Of a stretch of DNA of 64,000 nt, positions 52,717 through 61,700 are shown in pieces. Under the pieces are notes generated by a model, which saw nothing but the letters and a program-made list of their open reading frames with translations, had not been told where the DNA came from and searched no databases. How positions within the stretch are numbered: position 1 is the stretch's first letter; each line of letters starts with the position of its first letter. Both the position numbers and the translations under genes were made by a program. The stretch lies in the NCBI RefSeq assembly GCF_000166395.1, contig NC_014655.1, forward strand, positions 2,108,001 to 2,172,000, read 5' to 3'. The DNA comes from Leadbetterella byssophila DSM 17132 (GTDB lineage Bacteria; Bacteroidota; Bacteroidia; Cytophagales; Spirosomataceae).

Positions 52717-54726
52717 CTAATGGATGACTACAAAACTACCGTTTTTACTCAGCACCTGACCGCTCTTCATCTCGGCTTTTATCTGGTAGAAATAGGACCC
52801 GGTGGGCGCTAATAGGCCATTTGGCAACTTCCCATCCCAGCCGGACATGGGATCTGTCACTTCCGCTATTTTTTGTCCGTTTGGCGCAAATATGTCCATT
52901 TGGAATTTCTCTATGCTCGTCAAACTGCCTTTAGCTCCGAATGTATCATTATGACCGTCACTGTTTGGCGTGAAAGCATTAGGTAAAAACAGAGCCCCTC
53001 TTACAAAGAATCTAACCGGATTTGAGTCAGAAACTCTACCGTCACTAGCTACCGCACGCACTATAAAGGTCCCTTCCGTTACCACTTCTGCGGTGCTTAC
53101 GGGATGCGTATTTACTTGCGCTGATTCTTTAAAGGTTTCTCCAGAATTTACATACATTACCTCGTAATGAGAAATCGTACTACCATCAAATGGATTTCCA
53201 GAGGTCCAATCCAAGATGTTATCTCCATCTTCTGATAAGAACACAGAAGTCACTTCACCGGAATAGGGAGATTCGTTCTTACAAGCGTCAAAGAAACGAA
53301 CCTTGTATGTCTCCGCTTTGGTCACTCCTTCATCTGTAAATTTCGTCACATCTTCTTCTGTTTGCGACAAAGTAAAGGTAGTCCCCTCCTTCTTATACAA
53401 TTCCCAGGTTACAGGTTTGTATTGAATATCCCCAGGAGGATTGAACGATATAATATTATCTTGCTCCTCCGCACTCACCAAGAGGCCCAAAGGTGGATCT
53501 TGAAGATCCAGTCTATGATCCAAACAGACCGTATTAGAATAACTCCTGCTTTGGAAATTAGCACCACTAATGTGCCCTGTATGATCTAATCTAATGCGGT
53601 AGCAGTACTTCTTTGAACAGTCAACATTCTTATCTACGTACTGTACATCCTGATCTAATAAGCGCTTGGTCTCTAAGTTTTCCTCTGACCTAGCTATCTC
53701 CATCCAGGAAGAAGTGGATAAGGCGCCTGAAGGTGTAAATGCTCTATAATCCACCGGTCCACTGTATCTCTGCCATGTTAATACATTCTCCTTTATATTT
53801 GCGCTATTACCCTCCTTCAAGGGTATAGTACATATCTCAGCACTTCGGAACTGCATTTGAACACATGCCACTCTATCCGCTTTAATAAAGTAACAATAGG
53901 ATTTATCTAGGGAAGGTGGAATGTCACTCACTAAATCTCCCGTTTTAATTCCCGTTTTCACGGCTTGCGCCACGTTATAATTCGCGCCAGCTGCATAACG
54001 GTATAAAGTATGGGTTTGATCATATTGACCTGTAATTTCCATACGGGGAATCAGGTCATCACCTAAAGTCAAGGTAGTGATTTCAGGATAGTAATCCCAG
54101 TCTCTTCCCCCCCCAAAAATGGGAACTTCAATCTCTGAGCTAGTGGCTGGACAAGTCTTAGGAGATCCATTTGCCGTCACATGTAGTTTAATAGGCTGAT
54201 TGGGCACGGTAAAAGCGTCTCTATAAGTAAGTGCATCCGTGTAATAATTTTGGCCATTCACCTTGATGGAGTAATCCTGAAAATCATTCAACTCATGTTG
54301 AGGTATAGTAATCTCTAATTTAATAGTAGGTCCCGGACAGTAGGTATAACTATACACCGGAACATCCATATACCTCACCTTAATTTTCTTGCAAGCTACA
54401 GATTCTTTACCGTCGACTTTACCTACTTGAATGACGGTAAAAACGGAGGGTTTCTTTAGCTTTTCCATGTATTCGCTAAAATCTAAACGGGTCTCACCCT
54501 GACTGTAAGCCATCTCGTAGGTTTCTCCTTTATAATTAAAGTAGTACCTAGCATCCTGGACCTTCTCATCACCTGTAATTCTGATGTTTTCATTATGACA
54601 GATATCATAACTACTCAATTCAAAAGAACCTGTTGCATAAGCACGTGGGTCTTCACAAAGATTTTGCGCAGTTAAAGAAGGCAAGACACAGAATAGAAGA
54701 AAAGCTATTGCGACCAGTTTTCTCAC
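52717..54726 (-). CDS. Secreted protein with gliding motility-associated C-terminal domain (T9SS)
   Basis: A 669-residue exported protein. Start is the GTG at 54726, giving signal MRKLVAIAFLLFCVLPSLTA. Three to four PKD/fibronectin-like segments fill the middle. The C-terminus is the type B sorting domain seen in CHU_C proteins: LFLPNAFTPNSDGHNDTFGA, then FQMDIFAPNGQKIAEVTDPM, SGWDGKLPNG and GSYFYQIKAEMKSGQVLSKN. This directs export through the type IX secretion system to the cell surface, as in gliding Bacteroidota. Several Cys in the N-terminal half suggest disulfides. It is divergent from a short membrane protein gene. Confidence 0.92.
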   Translation of the reverse strand: MRKLVAIAFLLFCVLPSLTAQNLCEDPRAYATGSFELSSYDICHNENIRITGDEKVQDARYYFNYKGETYEMAYSQGETRLDFSEYMEKLKKPSVFTVIQVGKVDGKESVACKKIKVRYMDVPVYSYTYCPGPTIKLEITIPQHELNDFQDYSIKVNGQNYYTDALTYRDAFTVPNQPIKLHVTANGSPKTCPATSSEIEVPIFGGGRDWDYYPEITTLTLGDDLIPRMEITGQYDQTHTLYRYAAGANYNVAQAVKTGIKTGDLVSDIPPSLDKSYCYFIKADRVACVQMQFRSAEICTIPLKEGNSANIKENVLTWQRYSGPVDYRAFTPSGALSTSSWMEIARSEENLETKRLLDQDVQYVDKNVDCSKKYCYRIRLDHTGHISGANFQSRSYSNTVCLDHRLDLQDPPLGLLVSAEEQDNIISFNPPGDIQYKPVTWELYKKEGTTFTLSQTEEDVTKFTDEGVTKAETYKVRFFDACKNESPYSGEVTSVFLSEDGDNILDWTSGNPFDGSTISHYEVMYVNSGETFKESAQVNTHPVSTAEVVTEGTFIVRAVASDGRVSDSNPVRFFVRGALFLPNAFTPNSDGHNDTFGAKGSLTSIEKFQMDIFAPNGQKIAEVTDPMSGWDGKLPNGLLAPTGSYFYQIKAEMKSGQVLSKNGSFVVIH

Positions 54727-54772
54727 AATTGATTTTAGCTAATTTTGTTTTAAATATAGGGGATTGATAGGA

Positions 54773-55324
54773 ATGGGCGATGAAAAGAAAATAAAAAGAT
54801 ATGAGCCTTGGGGCTTTCTTTTAGTTTTAGGCATACTTTCTATGTCTCTTTCCTTTATTTACGCCATTTTTAAGATCCATATCCACTCAAGAATGGGGGG
54901 AGTATCAGTAGCTCCCATGGATCTACTTCGCATGTTAAGAACGCTATTCCTCACCCTGTCCTTTGTGAGTTTAGGAGGAGCAAGGCAATATATTTTGAAA
55001 CAAGAATTCCCTAAAGTAAAACCCCTGCTTACTTTATCTTTCTTTTTACTGCTGCTTTTCATCCTTATCCCTTTGGCTTACCGAATTACTCCAGACATCA
55101 GTCAATTTATCATTCTATTGCACTTGTTGTACAGTTTACTGGCCTTGGTTGCGTTAGGGGGATTAATAGCCCAGATCTTCAGGAAGACTAATTATGTAGA
55201 CACTTACATCTTCAGCGTAAATCCACCAAATGTGCTTAAATTGAAGTTACTTTGGTATTATTTTCTATTTATCTGCCTTAGTTGGTGGATAATACTAATC
55301 CTATTATCATCCTATGCTGCATAA
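54773..55324 (+). CDS. Multi-pass membrane protein, unassigned
   Basis: A 183-residue protein with five hydrophobic helices (about 15-34, 47-65, 77-97, 107-130 and 157-178). Start at the ATG at 54773, since the longer frame begins with TTG. The sequence RYEPWGFLLVLGILSMSLSF has a faint likeness to cytochrome oxidase subunit III-type proteins of Bacteroidota, but the defining residues are not clear. It overlaps the start of recO by 11 bases, so translation is coupled. The neighbour does not explain its role. Not a shadow frame: hydrophobicity pattern and codon use are those of a real gene. Confidence 0.72.
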   Translation: MGDEKKIKRYEPWGFLLVLGILSMSLSFIYAIFKIHIHSRMGGVSVAPMDLLRMLRTLFLTLSFVSLGGARQYILKQEFPKVKPLLTLSFFLLLLFILIPLAYRITPDISQFIILLHLLYSLLALVALGGLIAQIFRKTNYVDTYIFSVNPPNVLKLKLLWYYFLFICLSWWIILILLSSYAA

Positions 55325-56000
55325 GACCAGAGGAATAGTCTTAAACTACATAAAATACAGAGAGACCTCCATCATTGCCAAGATTTATACAGAGGAATTT
55401 GGCTTGCAGTCGTACGTAGAAAACGGAGTCAGAAGTCCCAAGAGCAAAGGCAGAATTGCCCTATTTCAACCGTTGAATCTGGTGGATTTAGTAGTTTACT
55501 TCAAGCCACAAGCAGATATCCAAAGAATCTCTGAAATCAAATGCACTCATCCTTTCTTCAATATTCCTACTGACATCCGAAAAACTACTTTAGGCATTTT
55601 CGTAGGAGAAATATTAGTTTTAACCTTAAAGGAGAATGCTGGGAATCCTCTACTCTTTTCTTTCTTACAAGAGGCATTGATTCACCTAGAACATCAGGAT
55701 GAGGGCGTGGAAAATTTCCATCTCTATTTCTTAATGACCCTCAGCGCTTACTTGGGATTTGGTCCTCACACCGCTCAGGATATACGAATGGCTTTAGCTG
55801 AAAACGGTATTCCACTAACCAGATCTGCCTTACAGACTTTGCAAAGAATCTTGGAAAATCCTTTTGGAAATCCTTTGAATATATCGAAAACCCAGAGAAT
55901 GGAGGCTCTAGATCATCTATTGGCCTTTTATAGCTATAACCTCGACTCCTTTCATGGAGTAAGATCCTTGCAGATCTTGAAAGATGTGTTGGAGGCTTAG
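55314..56000 (+). CDS. recO: DNA repair protein RecO
   Basis: Recombination mediator that with RecF/RecR loads RecA on SSB-coated DNA. 228 residues: MLHKTRGIVLNYIKYRETSI, IAKIYTEEFGLQSYVENGVR, the OB-fold N-terminal domain, then the helical C-terminal region. The Cys cluster of zinc-binding RecO proteins is absent, as usual in Bacteroidota. The start overlaps the membrane protein gene by 11 bases. Its stop overlaps the convergent plsY stop by 4 bases, so this is a very compact segment. Confidence 0.92.
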   Translation: MLHKTRGIVLNYIKYRETSIIAKIYTEEFGLQSYVENGVRSPKSKGRIALFQPLNLVDLVVYFKPQADIQRISEIKCTHPFFNIPTDIRKTTLGIFVGEILVLTLKENAGNPLLFSFLQEALIHLEHQDEGVENFHLYFLMTLSAYLGFGPHTAQDIRMALAENGIPLTRSALQTLQRILENPFGNPLNISKTQRMEALDHLLAFYSYNLDSFHGVRSLQILKDVLEA

Positions 56001-56569
56001 ATTTTACTTTCCTTGCCTTGTATGATACGGGAGATGTTCTTTCTATGAGATACTATCAATAGTATGGCGAGCACAGTACTGATCCACCATAAAGGTCCCA
56101 TCTCTTTGGTTATCAAAATATAGATCCAAAAAGTTAAGACCCCGAAAATTGAACCTAAAGACACCATCTTTGAGAAATAAAGAACTGCACCAAAAACTAA
56201 AACGGCGCACAAAGCCGCCAGTGGACTAAAACCTAGAATTACCCCAAAAGCCGTAGCTATACCTTTACCCCCTCTAAAATTTAAGAAAGGGGAAAATAGA
56301 TGGCCCAAAACGGCAAATACGCCAGCCAATAGCACATTTTCCGAAGAAAAGTCCAAATATTTAGCCAATAAAACAGGTATTAAACCCTTTAGAAGATCAA
56401 TGAATAATACAATTATTGCCGCTTTTTTGCCGATAACCCTATAGGAGTTTGTTGCCCCTATATTACCGCTACCATGCTGGCGTATATCCAGATTATGAAA
56501 AAATTTCGCGTACCAAAAGCCCGTAGGAATAGAGCCAATTAGAAATGCTAGCGCAAATTCTAAAAACAT
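55997..56569 (-). CDS. plsY: Glycerol-3-phosphate acyltransferase PlsY
   Basis: Inner-membrane enzyme that transfers an acyl group from acyl-phosphate to glycerol-3-phosphate, the first acylation in phospholipid synthesis. Start at the ATG at 56569; the longer frame starts with TTG. Motif 1 GSIPTGFWYAK, motif 2 HGSGNIGATNSYRV, motif 3 NFRGGKGIATAFGVILG are all present in the right order, with five membrane helices. Length 190 is normal. It has its own TAGCTTTG box 22 bases upstream. Confidence 0.95.
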   Translation of the reverse strand: MFLEFALAFLIGSIPTGFWYAKFFHNLDIRQHGSGNIGATNSYRVIGKKAAIIVLFIDLLKGLIPVLLAKYLDFSSENVLLAGVFAVLGHLFSPFLNFRGGKGIATAFGVILGFSPLAALCAVLVFGAVLYFSKMVSLGSIFGVLTFWIYILITKEMGPLWWISTVLAILLIVSHRKNISRIIQGKESKI

Positions 56570-56590
56570 AATGTCCAATTAAAATTTGCG

Positions 56591-56598
56591 CAAAGCTA
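56591..56598 (-). promoter_or_regulatory. Candidate -7 box TAGCTTTG for plsY
   Basis: TAnnTTTG match on the minus strand 22 bases upstream of the plsY ATG. The -33 element is not evident. Confidence 0.45.
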
Positions 56599-56635
56599 CA
56601 AAAAGGATTTCGTACTACACATTAAAATAGTACAA

Positions 56636-57784
56636 TCAAACTGCTAGTTTCATGAGATCAACCAAATGACCATCATTTACTTCCTTGATTTCATCAGCCA
56701 AAACCAGGAATCTCTGATAGGTACTATCTAGCTCTTCTTTTTCCAGTTCAAATCCAAGCAAAGACAAACGATGCTTCAAGGCGTGTCTACCGCTACGTGC
56801 TGTCAGAATGATATCAGATTTATCAACACCCACCTCTTGAGGAGTCATGATTTCATACGTCTCCGCATGTTTCAAGAAGCCGTCTTGATGGATTCCGGAA
56901 GAATGAGCAAATGCGTTTCTACCCACGATAGCCTTGTTTGCTTGTACCGGCATACGCATCGTGGAAGACACCAACTTACTCAGAGGAGCTAACATCTCCG
57001 ACTTGATATCTGTATGTAAACCCAAATCCTTATGAAGCTTTAGAATCATGGCCACTTCCTCTAAAGAAGTATTACCTGCTCTTTCTCCAATACCGTTAAT
57101 GGTCACTTCTACTTGTCGGGCACCGGCCGTAATACCAGCTATGGTGTTTGCCGTGGCTAATCCCAAGTCATTGTGATTATGCATAGATAAAATGGCTTTA
57201 TCTACATTTGGGACATGATTCATCAGATAGGAAATACGAGAATGCATCTGATGAGGCAATAAATATCCTGTAGTATCCGGAAGATTCACCACGGTAGCTC
57301 CTGCAGAAATCACCGCTTCTGTCAGACGAGCTAAGAATTCCAGATCCGCTCTCCCCGCATCTTCAGCATAAAATTCTACATCCTCTACGAAGGTTTTAGC
57401 ATATTTTACCGCATCAATGGCTCTTTGAAGAATATCTTCCCTGGTACTATTAAATTTATACTTAATATGGGTATCTGAGGATCCAATACCCGTATGAATT
57501 CTAGGTCTTCTAGCAGGTTTAAGGGCTTCTGCAGCCACTTCAATATCTTTTTTTACGGCACGTGTCAATCCACAAACCGTAGCATTTTCTACTGCCTTTG
57601 CTATGGCTTCAACTGCCCTGAAATCACCCGGACTGGATACTGGAAAGCCTGCCTCTATGATGTCTACTCCCAGCTTGTCCAGCTCTTTCGCTATCATGAT
57701 TTTTTCGTCAATGTTCAACTGACAACCAGGAACTTGCTCACCGTCACGGAGAGTAGTGTCAAATACATATATTTTTTCGCTCAT
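56636..57784 (-). CDS. leuA: 2-isopropylmalate synthase, short form
   Basis: Condenses 2-oxoisovalerate with acetyl-CoA, the first committed step of leucine synthesis. 382 residues: [16 protein letters not shown], the DRE-TIM barrel metal site with Asp and the HNHNDLGLA His pair, NGIGERAGN near residue 230, and IHQDGFLKH. The C-terminal LeuA regulatory domain is lacking, so leucine feedback by that domain is absent; such short forms are usual in Bacteroidota and related homocitrate or citramalate synthases share the core. The rest of the leu operon is not next to it. A TATTTTTG box lies 24 bases upstream. Confidence 0.88.
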   Translation of the reverse strand: MSEKIYVFDTTLRDGEQVPGCQLNIDEKIMIAKELDKLGVDIIEAGFPVSSPGDFRAVEAIAKAVENATVCGLTRAVKKDIEVAAEALKPARRPRIHTGIGSSDTHIKYKFNSTREDILQRAIDAVKYAKTFVEDVEFYAEDAGRADLEFLARLTEAVISAGATVVNLPDTTGYLLPHQMHSRISYLMNHVPNVDKAILSMHNHNDLGLATANTIAGITAGARQVEVTINGIGERAGNTSLEEVAMILKLHKDLGLHTDIKSEMLAPLSKLVSSTMRMPVQANKAIVGRNAFAHSSGIHQDGFLKHAETYEIMTPQEVGVDKSDIILTARSGRHALKHRLSLLGFELEKEELDSTYQRFLVLADEIKEVNDGHLVDLMKLAV

Positions 57785-57808
57785 CCTTTTGTTAGGTAAT
57801 TACGGTCA

Positions 57809-57816
57809 CAAAAATA
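57809..57816 (-). promoter_or_regulatory. Candidate -7 box TATTTTTG for leuA
   Basis: TAnnTTTG match on the minus strand, 24 bases upstream of the leuA ATG. No -33 TTG at normal spacing. Confidence 0.35.
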
Positions 57817-57994
57817 GGTCATTTCTTCAGGTCATAAAAGGAAGCCCCTGCTTTATGCCATAATTAAGAATAATATGCCAAGCAACTGAAAACAATCTGA
57901 AATTTTATTCTGTTACTATGAACGAATATGTCTAATTTTACACGCGAATTTTTTGTTTAGCAGGAATAAATACCTGTTTTGAAAAGAAAATACT

Positions 57995-59452
57995 ATGATA
58001 AAGAAGACCAAAATCGTGGCTACGGTAGGCCCAGCCTCAGAAAGTGAAGAGATGTTAGTGGCATTGGCCAAGGCAGGGGTAAACGTATTCCGACTGAATT
58101 TTTCTCACGGTACGCATGAAGAACACCAGGTGAGAATAGATCGGATCAAAAAGATCAACCGAGAACATGGTTTTAACTGTGCAATCCTGCAAGACCTTCA
58201 AGGTCCAAAGATCCGTGTAGGTCTGATGGAAGGCGGAAATGCAGGGGTGCCTCTAGAAACGGGACGCCGTTTCATCTTTACCAATGACGATATTGTAGGA
58301 AACTCTGAAAGAGCCTCCACTCCTTACGACGGCATGTACAAGGACGTGAAGGTAGGTGACCGCATCCTAATGGATGACGGTAAACTTGAGGTAAAAGTGA
58401 TAGAGATAGACGAAGAAAAACACGAAGTGATCACGGAAGTGGTTTACGGAGGTCTATTGAAGCAAAAGAAAGGAGTCAACCTTCCTAATACCAATATCTC
58501 TCAGCCTTCCGTAACGGATAAAGACTATAGAGATTTAGATTTCGGTCTGAAAAACGATGTAGACTGGATCGCTTTATCTTTCGTAAGAACAGCTGAAGAG
58601 ATCATTAAGATCAAGGAATATATCCGTTCCAAAGGTTCAGAAGCAAAGGTTATCGCCAAAATGGAGAAACCGGAAGCTATACAAAACATGGACGCAATCA
58701 TTGATGCCGCAGACGGAGTCATGGTAGCCCGTGGCGACCTAGGCGTGGAGATGCCTTCGGAAGAAGTGCCAATTATCCAAAAAACACTGGTAGCTAAATG
58801 TCATTTAGCGGTTAAGCCGGTAATAGTAGCTACTCAAATGCTGGAAAGCATGATTGACAGCCCTACTCCTACCCGCGCCGAAGTGGGTGATGTAGCAAAT
58901 GCCGTACTAGACGGTGCAGACGCTGTGATGTTGAGTGCTGAAAGTGCCTCTGGCAAATACCCACTATTGGCGGTACAAACCATGACTCGAACTATCCAAC
59001 ATATTGAAGAGTTCGGAAATCCATCCGTATTATACTACCGCCATCATACTCGTGTTACTGAACCCACTTACGTATCAAAAGAAAAGGACAATGATAACGT
59101 GATCATGATGGGATGTAGGTTAGCACGTGACTTGAAAGTTAAGGCTATAGTAGGTGTAACTACTTCCGGATATACCGCCTTCCGCTTGTCGCATCACCGA
59201 CCAAAATCTCAAATCTATATCGTAACGGGTAACGAGAAATTATTGACTCAATTAAGCCTTTACTGGGGTGTTAATGCTTTCTCTATTAAAGAACTTGATC
59301 AACCTGAAAACGAGTTACAACTCATAGATGAAGCAAATAAGCTGATGGTTAAGAAAGGCCTTTTACAGCCGGGAGATAAATTCATCAATATGTCCAGCTA
59401 CCCTCTGGGTAAGCAGCATAGAACGAATAATTTGACACTCATGACAGTGTAA
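57995..59452 (+). CDS. pyk: Pyruvate kinase
   Basis: Final step of glycolysis: PEP and ADP to pyruvate and ATP. 485 residues with TKIVATVGPASESEEMLVAL, NVFRLNFSHGTHEEH, LQDLQGPKIRVG, DWIALSFVRTAEEI, IAKMEKPEAI, MVARGDLGVEMP and the catalytic MLSAESASGKYPLLAVQTM. The C-terminal domain is that of the usual tetrameric type. It is a single gene ended by a strong terminator, after which repeat array 2 begins. Confidence 0.97.
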   Translation: MIKKTKIVATVGPASESEEMLVALAKAGVNVFRLNFSHGTHEEHQVRIDRIKKINREHGFNCAILQDLQGPKIRVGLMEGGNAGVPLETGRRFIFTNDDIVGNSERASTPYDGMYKDVKVGDRILMDDGKLEVKVIEIDEEKHEVITEVVYGGLLKQKKGVNLPNTNISQPSVTDKDYRDLDFGLKNDVDWIALSFVRTAEEIIKIKEYIRSKGSEAKVIAKMEKPEAIQNMDAIIDAADGVMVARGDLGVEMPSEEVPIIQKTLVAKCHLAVKPVIVATQMLESMIDSPTPTRAEVGDVANAVLDGADAVMLSAESASGKYPLLAVQTMTRTIQHIEEFGNPSVLYYRHHTRVTEPTYVSKEKDNDNVIMMGCRLARDLKVKAIVGVTTSGYTAFRLSHHRPKSQIYIVTGNEKLLTQLSLYWGVNAFSIKELDQPENELQLIDEANKLMVKKGLLQPGDKFINMSSYPLGKQHRTNNLTLMTV

Positions 59453-59458
59453 AAAAAA

Positions 59459-59480
59459 GCCCGAATTTTCGGGCTTTTTT
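59459..59480 (+). terminator. Rho-independent terminator after pyk
   Basis: Stem GCCCGAA/TTCGGGC, very short loop, followed by seven T; an A-run precedes it. Confidence 0.93.
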
Positions 59481-59546
59481 TAAAATTAATAGCTAATAAT
59501 TTCGGAAGAATAAATACTAATGTTCCTTAATTTATAGTTCTTAGTG

Positions 59547-59582
59547 ATTAGTTTTTAGTCCAAAAAGCCAAAGGTTTTTTAG
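59547..59582. repeat. Left copy of a direct repeat flanking array 2
   Basis: ATTAGTTTTTAGTCC followed by AAAAAGCCAAAGG and a T-run. The same block recurs at 61121, on the other side of repeat array 2. Confidence 0.75.
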
Positions 59583-59599
59583 GTAGCTCTTCCTTAAAT

Positions 59600-61065
59600 A
59601 TTAAATAAAATAAACTTCCTTTGACCGAATTTTATGGTCCGTTTGAGCGAAGCGAAAGAGGACATCATAAAATTCATGTTTTTTGGTTACTTTCCGTAAG
59701 GACGGACCCTTTGCGCCAAAAAAAGTAGAGAAAGAAAAATCATGTCTTTTAGCTTAAGAGGCGCTCCTTTTAATTAAGGTCCAGTTTTATCCTAATAAAC
59801 GCCTCTGGATTAACTAATAATTAATAGTTTCGGAAGAATAAATACTAATGTTCCATTGACCGAATTTTATGGTCCGTTTGAGCGAAGCGAAAGAGGACAT
59901 CATAAAATTCATGTTTTTTGGTTACTTTTTTGCGCCAAAAAAGTAACAAGAAGAACATTCATGGTTTTTTTGCTACTTTCCGTAAGGACGGACCCTTTGC
60001 GCCAAAAAAGTAGAGAAAGAAAAATCATGTTTTTTAGCTTAAGGGGCGCTTCTTTTAATTAAAGTCCAGTTTTATCCTAATAAACGCCTCTGGATTAACT
60101 AATAATTAATAGTTTCGGAAGAATAAATACTAATGTTCCATTGACCGAATTTTATGGTCCGTTTGAGCGAAGCGAAAGAGGACATCATAAAATTCATGTT
60201 TTTTGGTTACTTTTTTGCGCCAAAAAAGTAACAAGAAGAACATTCATGGTTTTTTTGCTACTTTCCGAACGGTTGGACCCTTTGCGCCAAAAAAAGTAGA
60301 GAAAGAAAAATCATGTCTTTTAGCTTAAGAGGCGCTCCTTTTAATTAAGGTCCAGTTTTATCCTAATAAACGCCTCTGGATTAACTAATAATTAATAGTT
60401 TCGGAAGAATAAATACTAATGTTCCTTTAATCGAATTTTAGAGGCCGTTCGAATGTAGTGAGAGAGGCCATTCTAAAATTCATGTTTTTTTTGCTACTTT
60501 CCGTAAGGACGGACCCTTTGCGTCAAAAAAAGTAGAGAAAGAATATTCATACTTTTTTTTTGCTACTTTCCGAACGGTCGGACCCTTTGCGCCAAAAAAG
60601 TAGAGAAAGAAAAATCATGTCTTTTAGCTTAAGAGGCGCTCCTTTTAATTAAGGTCCTGTTTTATCCTAATAGACGCTTCGCGATTAACTAATATTTAAT
60701 AGTGTCGAAAGAATAAATACTAATGATCCTTTGACCGAATTTTATGGTCCGTTTGAGCGAAGCGAAAGAGGACATCATAAAATTCATGTTTTTTGGTTAC
60801 TTTTTTGCGCCAAAAAAGTAACAAGAAGAATATTCATGTTTTTTGGTTACTTTCCGTAAGGACGGACCCTTGCGCCAAAAAAGTAACAAGAAGAACATTC
60901 ATGGTTTTTTTGCTACTTTCCGAACGGTCGGACCCTTTGCGCCAAAAAAAGTAGAGAAAGAAAAATCATGTCTTTTAGCTTAAGAGGCGATGATTTTTAT
61001 TTTAGTGTATTTTAATCCTAATAGAGGCTATCGGACTAACTAATAATTAATAGTTTGGGATCAAT
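59600..61065 (+). repeat. Repeat array 2: modular tandem repeats with hairpins
   Basis: Five imperfect copies of the repeat of array 1, but on the opposite strand, starting with the long hairpin at 59627, about 59862, 60147, 60433 and 60737. The fourth copy (60433-60481) is a divergent version with a different stem and loop. Short hairpins with TCCGT/ACGGA or TCCGA/TCGGA stems lie between, and some submodules form GTTACTTTTTT/AAAAAAGTAAC inverted repeats. Frames through this stretch, such as one at 59856-60062, translate the hairpins and are not genes. The last unit degrades after about 60985. Confidence 0.88.
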
Positions 61066-61120
61066 AAGTGTTATTTATGAGGGTAATTATGACCATTTCA
61101 ATCCTCAATATTCCTAAACT

Positions 61121-61158
61121 ATTAGTTTTTAGTCCCAAAAAGCCAAAGGCCTTTTGGG
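61121..61158. repeat. Right copy of the direct repeat flanking array 2, with hairpin
   Basis: ATTAGTTTTTAGTCC then CAAAAAGCCAAAGG, as at 59547. Here the 3' half forms a hairpin CCCAAAA...TTTTGGG with an inner GCC/GGC, 28 bases downstream of the SCP2 gene, so it may also serve as its terminator. Confidence 0.75.
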
Positions 61159-61185
61159 AATCCACTTCATCTAATTATTAAACTT

Positions 61186-61494
61186 TCACATTAGTCCCAG
61201 GATCTTCGCATACTTCATCATCGCTCCCGGATTTGAGATCTTTAGCTTGCCCATCATCATGGCCATCATGGGATTAGTATTGCCTTGAATAATAGAAAGT
61301 AGATCATCTTCTTTAACGGTGATGTTCACTTCAGCCCCATCTGCTACCCCTTCTGACACATCAATGTGGTTATCTTTCACGGTAACGAACATGTTCTTTC
61401 CTTTTAGATCAAAATTGATCTTCGTATCTATACCCTGTAAATCTGCAGGACTAACCTTTTCCTTAAGTGAGTTAAAATAATCTGTTAATGTCAT
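61186..61494 (-). CDS. SCP2 sterol-binding-domain protein
   Basis: Small protein of 102 residues. The ATG at 61494 (MTLTDYFNSLKEKV) is chosen, as the codon of the longer frame is TTG. It is an almost bare SCP2 domain: NFDLKGKNMFVTVKDNHIDV, ADGAEVNITVKEDDLLSIIQ, GNTNPMMAMMMGKLKI and the closing helix PGAMMKYAKILGLM. SCP2 domains bind lipids or acyl chains in a hydrophobic tunnel; in bacteria the ligand is usually unknown. It is transcribed toward repeat array 2. Single gene. Confidence 0.88.
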   Translation of the reverse strand: MTLTDYFNSLKEKVSPADLQGIDTKINFDLKGKNMFVTVKDNHIDVSEGVADGAEVNITVKEDDLLSIIQGNTNPMMAMMMGKLKISNPGAMMKYAKILGLM

Positions 61495-61700
61495 ATTGTA
61501 AACTTTATTATGCAAGCATACTATTTTTTATCTTCATATACAAATGACGTTAGAAATTAGAATATTTGTATTTTTTTGAAATAGCGAATTAAAATGTAGC
61601 ATGCATTTGCTACAAGAAATAAAAAAACTATAGTTTTGTTGGAATAATCGTATATAAACCTACGGTTTCCATGTTACTTTTTTAATAAACCCAGTCAAAA

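Noticed and set aside
59600-61065. Integron attC cassette array
   Set aside because: Hairpins are present, but the paired attC core sites are not found consistently, no cassettes lie between units, and no integrase gene is nearby.
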